From positions 1 through 39,602 of the forward strand of contig BBSL01000256.1 in NCBI GenBank assembly GCA_001319865.1: a stretch of DNA of 39,602 nt, given 5' to 3'. Positions 7,207-17,345 of this stretch are shown here, one piece after another. Origin of the DNA: Burkholderia sp. E7m39. GTDB taxonomy: Bacteria > Pseudomonadota > Gammaproteobacteria > Burkholderiales > Burkholderiaceae. Each line of letters begins with the position of its first letter. Within the stretch, counting starts at the first letter, position 1. Both the position numbers and the translations under genes were made by a program. The notes under the pieces were generated by a model. It was not told the DNA's origin and searched no databases. It worked only from the letters and a program-made list of their open reading frames with translations.

Positions 7207-7620
7207 TCAGAAATCTTCAGCCCAGCGGTCCCAGAAGCCCGGTTCATCGTGATGCGCATTCTTTTGCGCGTACTCAAGATCGATCACGAGGAAGCGCATG
7301 TGCGGCATGCGCAGCGAGCCGTCGGGGTACTCGAGGAACGCTTCGAGCGCGCGATACGCCGCATTGTCGGAATCGAACGGCACGTCGATATAGATCGAGC
7401 CGCGATAGCTCCTCATCACCGTCTCGCTGGCGACTTCGCCGCACGGCTCCCATGCATAGCCATGCGCGTCGAGCCATTCGATGATCGCGGACCGCGCGGG
7501 ATGCACGTCCCAGTGAAAAGGCGAACGTTCGCGGTTCGGGTCGTCGAAGAACGTTACAAAAAGCGCATCGCGCTGCTTTCGACGCGCGATCGCGTCGATG
7601 TGCTGGATGGTTTGCGGCAT
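7207..7620 (-). CDS. Hypothetical protein, 137 aa, upstream partner of sirtuin copy 1
   Basis: This is an acidic, soluble, single-domain protein with no signal or membrane segment. Notable stretches are DALFVTFFDDPNRERSPFHW, HPARSAIIEWLDAHGYAWEP, SYRGSIYIDVPFDSDNAAY and the aromatic tail EPGFWDRWAEDF. I do not recognise the family. The start at 7620 (MPQTIQHIDAIARRKQ) was chosen because it begins the conserved-looking part. In-frame ATGs at 7653 and 7674 exist, but the latter would lie inside the 25-base dyad. It stands between recD (stop 79 bases upstream) and sirtuin copy 1 (19 bases downstream), and is the first gene of the unit behind the dyad. Confidence 0.72.
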   Translation of the reverse strand: MPQTIQHIDAIARRKQRDALFVTFFDDPNRERSPFHWDVHPARSAIIEWLDAHGYAWEPCGEVASETVMRSYRGSIYIDVPFDSDNAAYRALEAFLEYPDGSLRMPHMRFLVIDLEYAQKNAHHDEPGFWDRWAEDF

Positions 7621-7663
7621 GGGCGTCCAGGGTGTTTGATGGGTGGCACGCATCGTCGCACGT

Positions 7664-7688
7664 GGCCGGGACATGTCATGTCCCGGCC
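7664..7688. promoter_or_regulatory. Perfect 25-bp dyad containing RGGACA-type site, copy 4
   Basis: Two 12-base arms, GGCCGGGACATG and CATGTCCCGGCC, flank a single T. The inner part, GGGACATGTCATGTCCC, is a perfect match to the window motif. It lies between the recD stop and the 137-aa/sirtuin unit. No T-run follows on the minus strand, so a recD terminator is less likely than an operator. Confidence 0.55.
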
Positions 7689-7698
7689 AGAGACTTCA

Positions 7699-9807
7699 TC
7701 AAGCGGAGTCGAACCCCGCCGACAGCCCGCTCGCGCGCAGCACTTGCGCGCCCACCGCCCGCTCGATCAGCGATATGCCGCCCGCGCTGGCAAGCGTCAG
7801 GAATTGTCGGGCGCGCGTGATCCCCGTATAAACGAGTTCACGTGTCAGTACGGGGCTCATCGTATCCGGCAGCACGAGCGCGACATGGGTGAACTCGGAA
7901 CCCTGCGATTTGTGCACAGTCAGCGCAAACACGGTTTCGACCGCGTGCAGGCGGCTCGGCAGCGCCCATTTGATGCGGCGCGAACCATCACCGGCCGCAA
8001 ACGCCACACGCAAACTCCAGCCACCATAGGGCGCAGGCAGCGCGAGCGTAATGCCGATATCGCCGTTCATCAGGCCCAGTTCATAATCATTGCGCGTCAC
8101 GAGCACGGGGCGCCCGAGATACCACTCGCCCGTCGCCGTGACGAGGCGCTCTTCCTGGAGCAGTCGCGCCACGCGCCGGTTCAATCCTTCGACGCCCCAC
8201 GCGCCGCGCCGCAGCGCGCACAACAGCTGGAACTCGCCGTGCGCGGCGAGTACGTCGGTCGCCCATGCATCGAATGCCAGTTGTTCGGAGCCGTGTGCCG
8301 GCTGTCCGTCACGCAGTCTCTGCAGGTAATGTCGGTAGCCCCGGCGCGTGCTGGTTTCGCCGTTCACCTGCCCGTCCACGACGAGTGCCTTGAACGCCGC
8401 GTCGCCCTTCTCCGTGCATTCGAGCAGCGCAAGGTCCGCGTGGTTGCTGGCCCACACGTCGGCAACCTTGTGCGGCTCGCCGCTGTTGACGGCCTCGGCC
8501 AATTGCCCAATGCCACTTTCGGCGGAGAAGCGATGGCTGAAACGCAGCATCGCAATCGCCTGGTCGAGCGCGCTACCACCATCGTCGACGAGACGGGGCA
8601 CGATGCGCTCGCCCGTCGCCTCCTCCAGCCACGTCTGTGTTGCACGCGTGTAGTGTCCGTCGCTGGCGCGGCGGCACAGTTCACCGAGGACGGCGCCCGC
8701 TTCCACCGAGGCCAGCTGGTCCTTGTCGCCCAGCAGAATCAGGCGGGCCCGTGCAGGCAGCGCATCGAGCACGGCGTTCATCATTTCCAGGTCGACCATC
8801 GATCCTTCGTCGATCACCAGAACGTCGAGCGCGAGCGGATTGCCCGCGTGATGACGGAAGCGCCGCGTGTCGGGCCGCGTGCCGAGCAGTCGATGCAGCG
8901 TGGTGACGGCGACGGGGATCGCTGCGCGGATCGTTTCGCCGTTGGCGAAGCCGTCAAGCGGCAGACGCTCGACGGCATTCGCAATCGATTCGTTAAGCCG
9001 TGCCGCCGCCTTGCCCGTCGGTGCGGCGAGCCTGATGCGCAACGGCTTGCCGTCCACGCCCGTGAGCGCCAGCGATTGCAGCAACGCGAGCAGCTTGACC
9101 ACGGTCGTCGTCTTGCCCGTACCCGGGCCGCCCGTCACGATGCTGAATGCGCTGCGCGCAGCGAGCGCGCACGCCAGCTTCTGCCAATCGGTGCGCGCAT
9201 CGTCCTGTGCCTGTGCCGGTCTCGGTGCCGGGGGAAACAGCGTGCCCAGCGCGTGCTGCAAGCTGCCGATATCCAATGCGCCTTCCAGTTCGACCGACGC
9301 TGCGAGCCGCTGGCCAATCGCGCGGCACACGTTCCGCTCGTATTGCCAGTAGCGTCGCAGGTAAAGCCGCGTACCCACGAGTACCAGCGGCGTGCTGCCC
9401 TCGCCATCGCCAACCAGCGAAGGATCGTCGAGGGCCGCCCGCCAGCGCTCCACCGTGACGCCGGCCAGCACTTTCGACGGCGGCACGACGTCTTTTTCGG
9501 CATCGTCGTCGGTGCGTACGCTCAGTCCATCGGGCGGCAGCGACAGTGCGAAGGCGGGGTCGCGAAGCGTCGCGACGAGATCGAGACAGGCATGGCCACG
9601 TCCGAGCTGATGGCTCGCGAGCGCCGCAGCGAGGATCAAAAGTGCGTGCGCATGTGGCACTTCACGCGCGAGAAAGCGCGCGAACGCGGCATCGACTTCG
9701 CGCAACCAGCCGCGCTCGACCCAGTCCGCCAGCAGATGCCCCATCCGCTCGCGATCATCCGTACTGCGAGACGTCGCGACAGTGTTTTCAGCCAGTAGCG
9801 TGCTCAC
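7699..9807 (-). CDS. recD: RecD, exodeoxyribonuclease V alpha subunit
   Basis: This is a 702-aa 5'-3' helicase subunit of the RecBCD double-strand-break repair enzyme. It shows Walker A GGPGTGKTTTVVKLLALLQ, Walker B LVIDEGSMVDLEMM, LLGDKDQLASVEAGAVLGEL (motif III) and the C-terminal VHKSQGSEFTHVALVLP and YTGITRAR motifs of superfamily-1B helicases. The N-terminal 150 residues match the subunit-contact domain (VERGWLREVDAAFARFL). It starts with GTG at 9807, overlapping the recB stop by three bases (GTGA). Translation is therefore coupled and it is the last gene of recC-recB-recD. Long plus-strand frames across it are coding shadows. Length is somewhat above the E. coli protein, as is usual for the group. 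Confidence 0.96.
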   Translation of the reverse strand: MSTLLAENTVATSRSTDDRERMGHLLADWVERGWLREVDAAFARFLAREVPHAHALLILAAALASHQLGRGHACLDLVATLRDPAFALSLPPDGLSVRTDDDAEKDVVPPSKVLAGVTVERWRAALDDPSLVGDGEGSTPLVLVGTRLYLRRYWQYERNVCRAIGQRLAASVELEGALDIGSLQHALGTLFPPAPRPAQAQDDARTDWQKLACALAARSAFSIVTGGPGTGKTTTVVKLLALLQSLALTGVDGKPLRIRLAAPTGKAAARLNESIANAVERLPLDGFANGETIRAAIPVAVTTLHRLLGTRPDTRRFRHHAGNPLALDVLVIDEGSMVDLEMMNAVLDALPARARLILLGDKDQLASVEAGAVLGELCRRASDGHYTRATQTWLEEATGERIVPRLVDDGGSALDQAIAMLRFSHRFSAESGIGQLAEAVNSGEPHKVADVWASNHADLALLECTEKGDAAFKALVVDGQVNGETSTRRGYRHYLQRLRDGQPAHGSEQLAFDAWATDVLAAHGEFQLLCALRRGAWGVEGLNRRVARLLQEERLVTATGEWYLGRPVLVTRNDYELGLMNGDIGITLALPAPYGGWSLRVAFAAGDGSRRIKWALPSRLHAVETVFALTVHKSQGSEFTHVALVLPDTMSPVLTRELVYTGITRARQFLTLASAGGISLIERAVGAQVLRASGLSAGFDSA

Positions 9808-12800
9808 GCAGCCTCCTTGTCGGCGAGCTGGACGTCGCCCGTAAACAGATCATCGAGCCGTTCGATCAATTCGCGCGGCGGACGCTCGGCATGAATGCCT
9901 TGCGTCGATGCGTTCAGCCCGCGCAGGAACAGATAGACTGCGCCACCCACGTGCGTGTCGTAGTCGTAGTCGGGCAGCCGCGCCTTGAGCAGCCGATGCA
10001 ATGCGAGCAGATACAGCACGTATTGCAGGTCATAGCGCGACCGCAGGATTTGCGCGCGAATGCGCTCCGCCGTGTAGGCGGCGTCATCGGCGCCGAGCCA
10101 GTTCGACTTGTAGTCGGCGACGTAGTAGCGGCCGTCGTGTTCGAACACGAGATCCATGAAGCCCTTGAGCATGCCGTTGAGCTGCGCAGGTTCGATCGCG
10201 GCGCGTTCGATGCCGCCGACCGTGTGCTCGCTGACGAGTCGATCAAGCGCCGCAGTGTCGACATGATGCGCGGCGAGCCAGAACTCCATTTCGCCGATCG
10301 ACGCGTGCAAGTCCGAAAGCCTGATCGATGTCGGATGGATACCGTGAGCCGCCTTCAGCAGCAGCGGCGTCGTGACGATCTGCACGATCCATTGCGTCAA
10401 CGGTTCGATCCAGCGTTCCCAGCCGCGCACGCTGCAACGGCGCGCAACTACTTCGCGCAATGGCCGCACGTCCGCCGCCACTTGCGCGAAGCCATGCTGC
10501 GCGGCCCATTCGAGCAGGTCGTGCAGAAAACTGCCCTCGTCGGAACCGCGCGGAAAGTCGTGCAGCACGGACGCGTTGCGATCCGCCGATGCCCGGCGCG
10601 GCGCTTGCACGGGCAATGGGGCATCGCCCTGGTCGATCTCGGACTCGGCGTCGCGCGCCTCGATGAAACCTTCTTCGCGCGGTGTATCCGGCGCGGCGTG
10701 CACGCCGTGGCTCATCTTCTTGAGGCTTGAATAGCTCGCGACCGACCACGGCTCGCGCAATACGCGCACCGACGCACGCGCCTCGCCCCGTTGCGACACC
10801 TCGTTTCGAAGCGCGAGACGGTCGTCGCGGGGATCGGGCGCGGGCGCAACAGCGATGTCGTCCGCCTGTCCGAGGGCGTCACCGAGACACTTTTCGAGTC
10901 CGCCCGGCGCCAGCATCTTCGCGCCGCTGAGCAGATACCCGATCGCGCTGCGCTCCAACTCCTTCAGCTCCGCGATGCCGATCCATGTCGCGTAGCAGGC
11001 GCGCGTGAGCGCCACGTAAAGCTTGCGCAAATCTTCGCCGAGCCGTTCGCGGTCGACCTGTTCCAGCACGCCACCGTCATCGGCGAGCGCGACCTGCAAG
11101 CTGCCTTGCGCATCGTGCCATTTGAACGGCACGTCTTTCGCGTCGGCGGGACGGTACGCGCAGATGAACGGCAGGAACACGAGCGGATATTCAAGACCTT
11201 TCGATTTGTGAATGGTCACCACCTTCACGAGATCGCCGTCGCTCTCCAGACGGAGTTGCCGCGCGTCGCCGCCGCCATTGCCGTCCGCCGCCGCTTTGCG
11301 CTGTTCGACCAGATAGCGGATCAGGCCATGTTCGCCTTCGATCATCGTGCTCGCCTGCTGCAGCAGTTCGGCCAGATGCAGCAGGTCGGTCAGGATGCGT
11401 TCGCCGCCCTGCACGCGTTGCGTGCCGCCGGTGCGCAGGCCAAGCAGGCGGGCGGGCACGCTGAAATCGTTCAGCAGGCGGCGCAGCATCGGCAGCACGC
11501 CCTGGCGCCGCCAGCACTCGCGATAGCCACGGAACTGCAGCACGCACGCTTCCCACGCGATTTCGTCGCCGTGGTATGCGTCCAGCTGCGCCCAGCCGAG
11601 TCCGAGTGTCTGGGTGGCGAGCGCGGTGCGCACGAGCCTTCCATCGTCGGGTTCCGCGCAGGCCGCGAGCCAATGCTGCAGTTCAGCCGCCTGCGGACTC
11701 TCGAACACGGAGTCCTTGTCGGACAGATAGACCGTGCGCACATTGCGCTTTGCAAGCGCCTTGCGAATCGCGTCGGCCTCGATGCGGTTATTGACAAGCA
11801 CGGCGATGTCGGCGGGACGTAGCGGCTTCAGCGCTGCTGCACGACCCGCCGTGCCAAACCCGGCGCGCCCTTGCTGGCCGAGATCGAGCAGACGCACCAT
11901 CTCCGTCGCGCAGCTCTGCGCCATGCGGTCGATATAGGCGGTCTTGCTGAGCGGCTTGCCGTCGTCGGACGGGGGTAGCCACCATGCCGTCAGTGCACGC
12001 GGGACTGCGCCATCGACGACGAATGCATCGTCGCGGCCTTTCGCGTTCACTGGAGCGAATGGGACGGGATTACCCTCCTCCTGCCGGAAGAGAAACGCGC
12101 CCTTGCCCTCTTCACGCTGCTCGGCGACGTTGAAGCAATGATTCGTTGCCGCGACCATCTCGCGTGTCGAGCGGAAATTCGTCGCGAGCGTGTAGAGCCG
12201 CGTGCCGCACGAGCGGCGCGCGGCAAGGTAGGTGAAGATGTCCGCGCCGCGGAACGCATAGATCGCCTGCTTCGGATCGCCGATCAGGATGAGCGCGTTG
12301 CTGGCGTCCGTCTGAGTTGCATCGCCGGCCTGCCGGTAGACGGCATCGAAGATGCGGTACTGGACGGGATCGGTGTCCTGAAACTCGTCGATCAGCGCCA
12401 CAGGGAACTGCTTGCGGACGATCTCGGCCAGACGCTCGCCGTTCGCGCCTTGCAAAGCGGCGTCGAGACGCGTCAGAAGATCGTCGAAGCCCATCTGCGC
12501 GCGCCGTGCCTGTTCTGCCGCGAAGCGCTCCGCCACCCAGCGGGCTGCGTGCGACAGCAGGTCGTCGCGCGCGTCCGGCAATGCGGCAAGCTCGGCACGC
12601 AAGGTCGCAAGCGCTTTAAATCCCGGATGCGAAGGCGGCGTGCCGTGCTGGCAATGTTGCGCAAGTTCCTTCGGCGTCAACCGGTTCCACGCGGTATCGG
12701 TGAGAGACGGCGATGCCTTCTGCGGATCGCCAGCCCATGCAGCGAGTTCGTTCAGCCAGCGTTCACAGTTGGCCTTGCCGAACGCCGTCCCGACATATTG

Positions 12801-13616
12801 CTTGCTCGCGCGTGCGGCATCCAGCAACGCCTTCATTTCGGCCGGCCACGTATTCCACGGCGCCTTCAATGCAGCCAGTCGTCGATCGGCCTCATCGCGC
12901 GCCGTCTTCAGCGCATCGACGGGTGCCGGAGCATCGGCCAGCAACGGCGCGACATCGATCAGATTGCGCAGCTTCTTCTGCAACTCCGGCGGGCCTTTTG
13001 CCCACTCGCTGGCGGTGGCCGCATCCGCGGCACAAAGCGGGGCCATGAACGTGCGCCAGTAGTCCCGCACGACTTCAGCAAGCAACTCGCTTTGGTCGGT
13101 TTCGAGCGTCTGCGTAAACAGACTGTCGCTGTCGAATGCATGTTCGCGCAGCATCCGGTTACACCACGCATGAATGGTCGACACGGCCGCTTCATCCATC
13201 CACTCGGCTGCGAGTTGCAAGCGGCGCGCGCAAGCCGGCCATTGCTGCGGCGGGTAATCGTCGCGCAGTGCGTGCAGCAGATCGATCTTGCCGGGCGGAA
13301 GCGGCTCGACACCTCGCGGATCGGCCTGAAAATACCCGGCCGCTTCCGTCAGTCGCGCGCGGATGCGGTCGCGCAGTTCCTTCGTCGCGGCATCGGTGAA
13401 GGTGACGACGAGAATCTCGGGCGGTGTCAACGGCCGCGCGCACCCGTTCGACGGATCGTGTCCGAGCACCAGCCGCACATAGAGCATTGCGATCGTAAAG
13501 GTCTTGCCGGTGCCCGCGCTCGCCTCGATCAGACTGCGGCCCGACAGCGCGAAGCGCAGCGGGTCGAGCGGTTGCGGCGCGTGCATCACGCTTGCCGGAA
13601 GGTTGGGCGCGTTCAT
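9804..13616 (-). CDS. recB: RecB, exodeoxyribonuclease V beta subunit
   Basis: This 1270-aa 3'-5' helicase and nuclease subunit is complete. It has Walker A EASAGTGKTFTIAMLYVRLV near the N-terminus, EILVVTFTDAATKELRDRIR (motif Ia region), VALIDEFQDTDPVQYRIFD (motif II), LILIGDPKQAIYAFRGADI (motif III) and VVTIHKSKGLEYPLVFLPF (motif V). The C-terminal nuclease domain carries MKGFMDLVFEH and YYVADYKSNWLG; the aspartates and lysine there are the metal-binding and catalytic residues of the RecB nuclease. The ATG overlaps the recC stop by four bases (ATGA) and its stop overlaps the recD start, so the three are one translationally coupled operon. No odd features are seen. Confidence 0.97.
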   Translation of the reverse strand: MNAPNLPASVMHAPQPLDPLRFALSGRSLIEASAGTGKTFTIAMLYVRLVLGHDPSNGCARPLTPPEILVVTFTDAATKELRDRIRARLTEAAGYFQADPRGVEPLPPGKIDLLHALRDDYPPQQWPACARRLQLAAEWMDEAAVSTIHAWCNRMLREHAFDSDSLFTQTLETDQSELLAEVVRDYWRTFMAPLCAADAATASEWAKGPPELQKKLRNLIDVAPLLADAPAPVDALKTARDEADRRLAALKAPWNTWPAEMKALLDAARASKQYVGTAFGKANCERWLNELAAWAGDPQKASPSLTDTAWNRLTPKELAQHCQHGTPPSHPGFKALATLRAELAALPDARDDLLSHAARWVAERFAAEQARRAQMGFDDLLTRLDAALQGANGERLAEIVRKQFPVALIDEFQDTDPVQYRIFDAVYRQAGDATQTDASNALILIGDPKQAIYAFRGADIFTYLAARRSCGTRLYTLATNFRSTREMVAATNHCFNVAEQREEGKGAFLFRQEEGNPVPFAPVNAKGRDDAFVVDGAVPRALTAWWLPPSDDGKPLSKTAYIDRMAQSCATEMVRLLDLGQQGRAGFGTAGRAAALKPLRPADIAVLVNNRIEADAIRKALAKRNVRTVYLSDKDSVFESPQAAELQHWLAACAEPDDGRLVRTALATQTLGLGWAQLDAYHGDEIAWEACVLQFRGYRECWRRQGVLPMLRRLLNDFSVPARLLGLRTGGTQRVQGGERILTDLLHLAELLQQASTMIEGEHGLIRYLVEQRKAAADGNGGGDARQLRLESDGDLVKVVTIHKSKGLEYPLVFLPFICAYRPADAKDVPFKWHDAQGSLQVALADDGGVLEQVDRERLGEDLRKLYVALTRACYATWIGIAELKELERSAIGYLLSGAKMLAPGGLEKCLGDALGQADDIAVAPAPDPRDDRLALRNEVSQRGEARASVRVLREPWSVASYSSLKKMSHGVHAAPDTPREEGFIEARDAESEIDQGDAPLPVQAPRRASADRNASVLHDFPRGSDEGSFLHDLLEWAAQHGFAQVAADVRPLREVVARRCSVRGWERWIEPLTQWIVQIVTTPLLLKAAHGIHPTSIRLSDLHASIGEMEFWLAAHHVDTAALDRLVSEHTVGGIERAAIEPAQLNGMLKGFMDLVFEHDGRYYVADYKSNWLGADDAAYTAERIRAQILRSRYDLQYVLYLLALHRLLKARLPDYDYDTHVGGAVYLFLRGLNASTQGIHAERPPRELIERLDDLFTGDVQLADKEAA

Positions 13617-16600
13617 TCATCAGCTCCTGCGTTTTTCTTCACTGCGTCGATCAGCGGCTTGAGTAGCGTGTCGGCAAGTAGCGCAAACTCCCCGCTCGCG
13701 GACAAGCCATCGAAATCCGGGTACTCCCGTCGCAAGCTCGCGCTCTTCTCTACCTCGCCTGTCACGAAACCGCCGCCGTCGCCTTCATATTTCCGGCGCG
13801 CGGCGTTGCGCGCATCAGTCATGTCCCGCGGCGGCTCTGCGTCGCGGCGCGGCGCGCCGCCCGCAAAGATCCACTCGAAACCCGACTCCACTGCAAGCGG
13901 CAACGGCCTGCGCATTCCTTCTTCGCACGCGCGCAGCAACGTGCCCAGACAGGCGGCTGCCTGGCCCTCTTTCAGCGGCGGGATTTCGACCGTCCCTTTC
14001 TTGCTCACGATCACGGTCGACACCTCCCGGCCATCGAGGTTCGCCGCAAGATGCTGCACCCACGGCCCGATGAGCTTCGAATAGCGGTAGCGCCGGGTGC
14101 GTCCCTCGACGAGCTCGCTGGTTTCGAGCAACACGCGTGCGAGCTTGCCATCGTTATCGGCACGCCAATTGCCGAGCCAGTCGGCGACGGCCAGTTGCCC
14201 GTGCTCGCCTGAGACCGCGAATCCGATCGCCTGCTCGCGTTCGCCGACGACCGGCCACCGAGCGAGTTGCGCCCGGTACGCTTCGATCAGCTTGTCCATC
14301 GGCTCGATCAGTCTGTCGCTCGCGAGATCGCCGAATCCGCCCGCGGCCACGTCGCCGCGTCGCCGGATGACGGCAAGGTGCGCGTCCCGCGCCGCGACCA
14401 GTGCGGCGTCGTCGGCGTTTTCACGCGCTTGCGCGGCCTGCGCGCCGATCAGTTCGTCCTGCAGCTTCCAGGTGTCGAGCGCATCGAGTTCGAACGGCTC
14501 CTGATCGTCGCTGGCCGTTTCCTGGATATCCAGCGCGACGCGCAGGCGCTGCGACAGAAACGCCTTGACGGGGTTGCGCAGGAAGTCGGCGACTGCGCGC
14601 AGCGATAGTGGCTCGTCGCGCAAGACAGCATCAAGCGGCGCGTCAGGCGCAGTCGTTTCGGATGGCACCTTGCGCCATTCGGCGGCATACGTGAAGAGCC
14701 GCGACTCATCAACGTCCGTATTCGCAGAAAAATACTCGGCGCTGAACGGCTGCAAGCGATGCACCACCGTCAACGCATCGACGAGCGCATGACGCTTATC
14801 GGCGGGTGGATCGTCGAGCTGCCAGCCCGAAACGAGATGGTCGCGCAACTGGCCGATCAGCACGGACGGTGGCCGATCGCTGTTGTCGTTGATGCTGCGC
14901 CCGACCCACGACACGTGCAGATGATCGCGCGCCGACAGCAGCGCTTCGAGCAGCAGATAACGATCGTCCTCGCGGCGCGAACGGTCGCCGGGCCGGTAGT
15001 AGCCGCGCATCAGGTCGAAATCCATCGGCACGCGCGCGCGAGGATAGTCGCCGTCGTTCATGCCGAGCAGACAGACCCGGCGGAACGGAATCGCGCGCAT
15101 CGGCATCAGCGTCGCGAACGTCACCGAGCCTGCGAAAAAGCGCTGTGCGAGCCCCGCGTCGTCGAGCTGGCTCAGCCAGTAGTCGCCGACGACGGAGAGC
15201 GGCAACGTGTCGTCAAGTCCCGCCTCCGCGCAGGCATCGAGCCATGTGTGCAGAATGTTGTCGAGGCGCGCAAGCGTGTAGGCATCGTTGCCGTCGTCGG
15301 CGCTGAAAAACGCCTGCTTCAGTGCGCGCAGGCGCTCGCACCATACGATGGGCGTCGCCGGCTCGCTCATCGTGCGCCAGGCGTGGTCGAGTTCGTCGAT
15401 CAGACGGACGATCGGACCCAGCAGCGCGGCGTCGAGTCCGCCCACTTCACCGAATGGCTCGATGTCGCCCCACGCGTCCGTTTCGCCGCCCACCGCATAG
15501 CCGAGCAACATCCGGCGCAGGCCGAACAGCCAGGTATGCGGCGCCGCCGCGTTGTCGTCGCGCGGCAAGCCGAGACTCGCACGATGCTCGGCGTGCAGGC
15601 CCCAGCGCACGTTCGCGCCGCGCATCCACGCACGCAGCGTGGGAAGATCGCTCTCGTCGATAGCGAAACGGCGGCGCAGCGCCGGGACGTCGAGCAGATC
15701 GAGCAGATCGCTCACCGTCAAACGCGAATGCTGCAAGCTGAGCAGCCTTTCGAACGCACCGACGAGCGGGTCCGCCTTGCGTTGTCCACGGTCGGCGACG
15801 CTGAACGGAATGTAGCGCGGATCGTCACGGTCGAGCAGCCCGAATACGGCCTGGATGTGCGGCGCGTAGGCGTCGATATCCGGCACCATCACGATGATGT
15901 CGCGAGGCCGCAAGGTCGGATCGGCGTTGAACGCAGCGAGCAGCTGGTCGTGCAGGATTTCGACTTCACGCTGCGCGCTGTGGGCGATGTGAAAGCGGAT
16001 CGACTCGTCCGTTGCGGGATCGACGGGCGGCCATTCCGTCCTTGTCTCGCGCAGCGGGCGTAAATCGCGGATATCGTCCTGAAGCTGTTGCAGCAAGGTC
16101 GCCGCATCGCGCTCCTCGAACAGGTCGATGCGCTGCCCGATGCCGGTGAACTGCGGGCTATAGCGCTCGCGCGCTTCGGCGCTGTCGAACTCGTCCAGCA
16201 GCCCGATGAAGTCGCGTCCCTGCTTGCCCCACGACGCGAGCAACGGATGCGCATGCAGATGCAGTTCTTCCGCAAGCAGTTCGGCAGGCGCGCCTTCGCG
16301 GCGCTGTTGCCGCGAATGTTGCGCACGCAGCAGTTCCTTGTCGGGCACGATGTCGGCCCAGTAGTGCGCGCACGGATTCGGCACGCACATCAGCACCTGG
16401 GTCCAGCGCGCGATGGCCGCGAGTGCTTCGAGCGACTGGCGCGGCAGGCTGGAGATGCCGAATACGATCACGCGACGCGGCAAGCCGGGCGGGCACAAGT
16501 CGCTGTCCCATGCATTGACTCGCGCGAGGAAGGCCTCGTGAACGGCGGCGCGTCCGCCATTCGATGTAACGTCCGGCGCTGCGGCAGCATCCGCCGAATG

Positions 16601-17221
16601 CGCAACGTCCGCGACGAGTTCACGCCACAGCGCCGCTTGCCAGCGCTGTTCATCGGGCAACGGATGGGCATCGCCGCGCGCGTCGAGCACGATGTCGTCG
16701 CCTCTCGCCCAGCAGGCGAGCCAGTCCGAGCGATACATCTGGTACTGGTCGAACAGGTCGGCGATCCGCTCGGCGAGCTGAAAGCGCTTGCGGCGGTCGT
16801 CGTCGTGACTGATGAAACGGCGTAAGGGCTCGAACGCAGGAAGCTCGATGAGCGAAGGCAGCACGCGCATCAACCGCCAGACAAGCCGCGATTCGTCGAA
16901 CGGCGACACCTCGGCCACTGACGACTTGCCCAGCACCGCGCGATACGCCTGCCAGATGAAGGTCGAAGGCAGCGAAATGTCCAGCGCAGCGGCAATCCCG
17001 CAGCCACCGGAATCCGTTGCCGGATCACGGTCGGCGGCAAGTGCGAGCTTGAGCCATTGAGCAATGCCGTTGCTCTGCACGAGGATCGTTTCGTTCTCGA
17101 GTGGCGCGAGCGGATAACGCTTCATCCATTCGACAAGCAGATCGCGTAGGCGCTCGGACCGATTGCCGTGAATCAGCATCAGCCCCGGAGAGATGGAATT
17201 CGTGGTCAAGTAAGACTCCAT
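13613..17221 (-). CDS. recC: RecC, exodeoxyribonuclease V gamma subunit
   Basis: This 1202-aa Chi-scanning subunit is first in the recC-recB-recD operon. The N-terminal part shows the typical LMLIHGNRSERLRDLLVEWM and ETILVQSNGIAQWLKLALA blocks of the inactivated helicase fold, later LDISLPSTFIWQAYRAVLG. RVCLLGMNDGDYPR and RREDDRYLLLEALLSARDHL are characteristic of RecC. The C-terminal inactive-nuclease region ends at the overlap with recB. The start at 17221 (MESYLTTNSISPGLML) was chosen because similarity begins a few residues later. The frame is open further upstream to 17395, into the preceding sirtuin gene, which is not credible as coding. No strong ribosome site is visible. A sirtuin gene ends 124 bases upstream. 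Confidence 0.95.
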   Translation of the reverse strand: MESYLTTNSISPGLMLIHGNRSERLRDLLVEWMKRYPLAPLENETILVQSNGIAQWLKLALAADRDPATDSGGCGIAAALDISLPSTFIWQAYRAVLGKSSVAEVSPFDESRLVWRLMRVLPSLIELPAFEPLRRFISHDDDRRKRFQLAERIADLFDQYQMYRSDWLACWARGDDIVLDARGDAHPLPDEQRWQAALWRELVADVAHSADAAAAPDVTSNGGRAAVHEAFLARVNAWDSDLCPPGLPRRVIVFGISSLPRQSLEALAAIARWTQVLMCVPNPCAHYWADIVPDKELLRAQHSRQQRREGAPAELLAEELHLHAHPLLASWGKQGRDFIGLLDEFDSAEARERYSPQFTGIGQRIDLFEERDAATLLQQLQDDIRDLRPLRETRTEWPPVDPATDESIRFHIAHSAQREVEILHDQLLAAFNADPTLRPRDIIVMVPDIDAYAPHIQAVFGLLDRDDPRYIPFSVADRGQRKADPLVGAFERLLSLQHSRLTVSDLLDLLDVPALRRRFAIDESDLPTLRAWMRGANVRWGLHAEHRASLGLPRDDNAAAPHTWLFGLRRMLLGYAVGGETDAWGDIEPFGEVGGLDAALLGPIVRLIDELDHAWRTMSEPATPIVWCERLRALKQAFFSADDGNDAYTLARLDNILHTWLDACAEAGLDDTLPLSVVGDYWLSQLDDAGLAQRFFAGSVTFATLMPMRAIPFRRVCLLGMNDGDYPRARVPMDFDLMRGYYRPGDRSRREDDRYLLLEALLSARDHLHVSWVGRSINDNSDRPPSVLIGQLRDHLVSGWQLDDPPADKRHALVDALTVVHRLQPFSAEYFSANTDVDESRLFTYAAEWRKVPSETTAPDAPLDAVLRDEPLSLRAVADFLRNPVKAFLSQRLRVALDIQETASDDQEPFELDALDTWKLQDELIGAQAAQARENADDAALVAARDAHLAVIRRRGDVAAGGFGDLASDRLIEPMDKLIEAYRAQLARWPVVGEREQAIGFAVSGEHGQLAVADWLGNWRADNDGKLARVLLETSELVEGRTRRYRYSKLIGPWVQHLAANLDGREVSTVIVSKKGTVEIPPLKEGQAAACLGTLLRACEEGMRRPLPLAVESGFEWIFAGGAPRRDAEPPRDMTDARNAARRKYEGDGGGFVTGEVEKSASLRREYPDFDGLSASGEFALLADTLLKPLIDAVKKNAGADE

Positions 17222-17345
17222 GAACGCGCGAAAACGGAAGCGGCGCGCGTAGACAGCACGCGCCGGTTTTCCGTTCGCGCGATGCGCGTGGTCGTGAGTT
17301 GAATGGCGGGAAGCACGTCGGCGGAAGCGATCGAACCTGTGCTGG

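Noticed and set aside
7664..7688. Terminator of recD
   Set aside because: The 25-base dyad is perfect but has a one-base loop and no following T-run, and its centre matches the recurrent operator-like motif.
7168..9798. 876-codon open frame on the plus strand, antisense to recD
   Set aside because: It is a coding shadow of a GC-rich gene: Arg/Ala/His-rich, no domain, while the minus strand encodes a complete RecD with all motifs. The same holds for the long plus-strand frames at 12138-14084 and 14759-16063.
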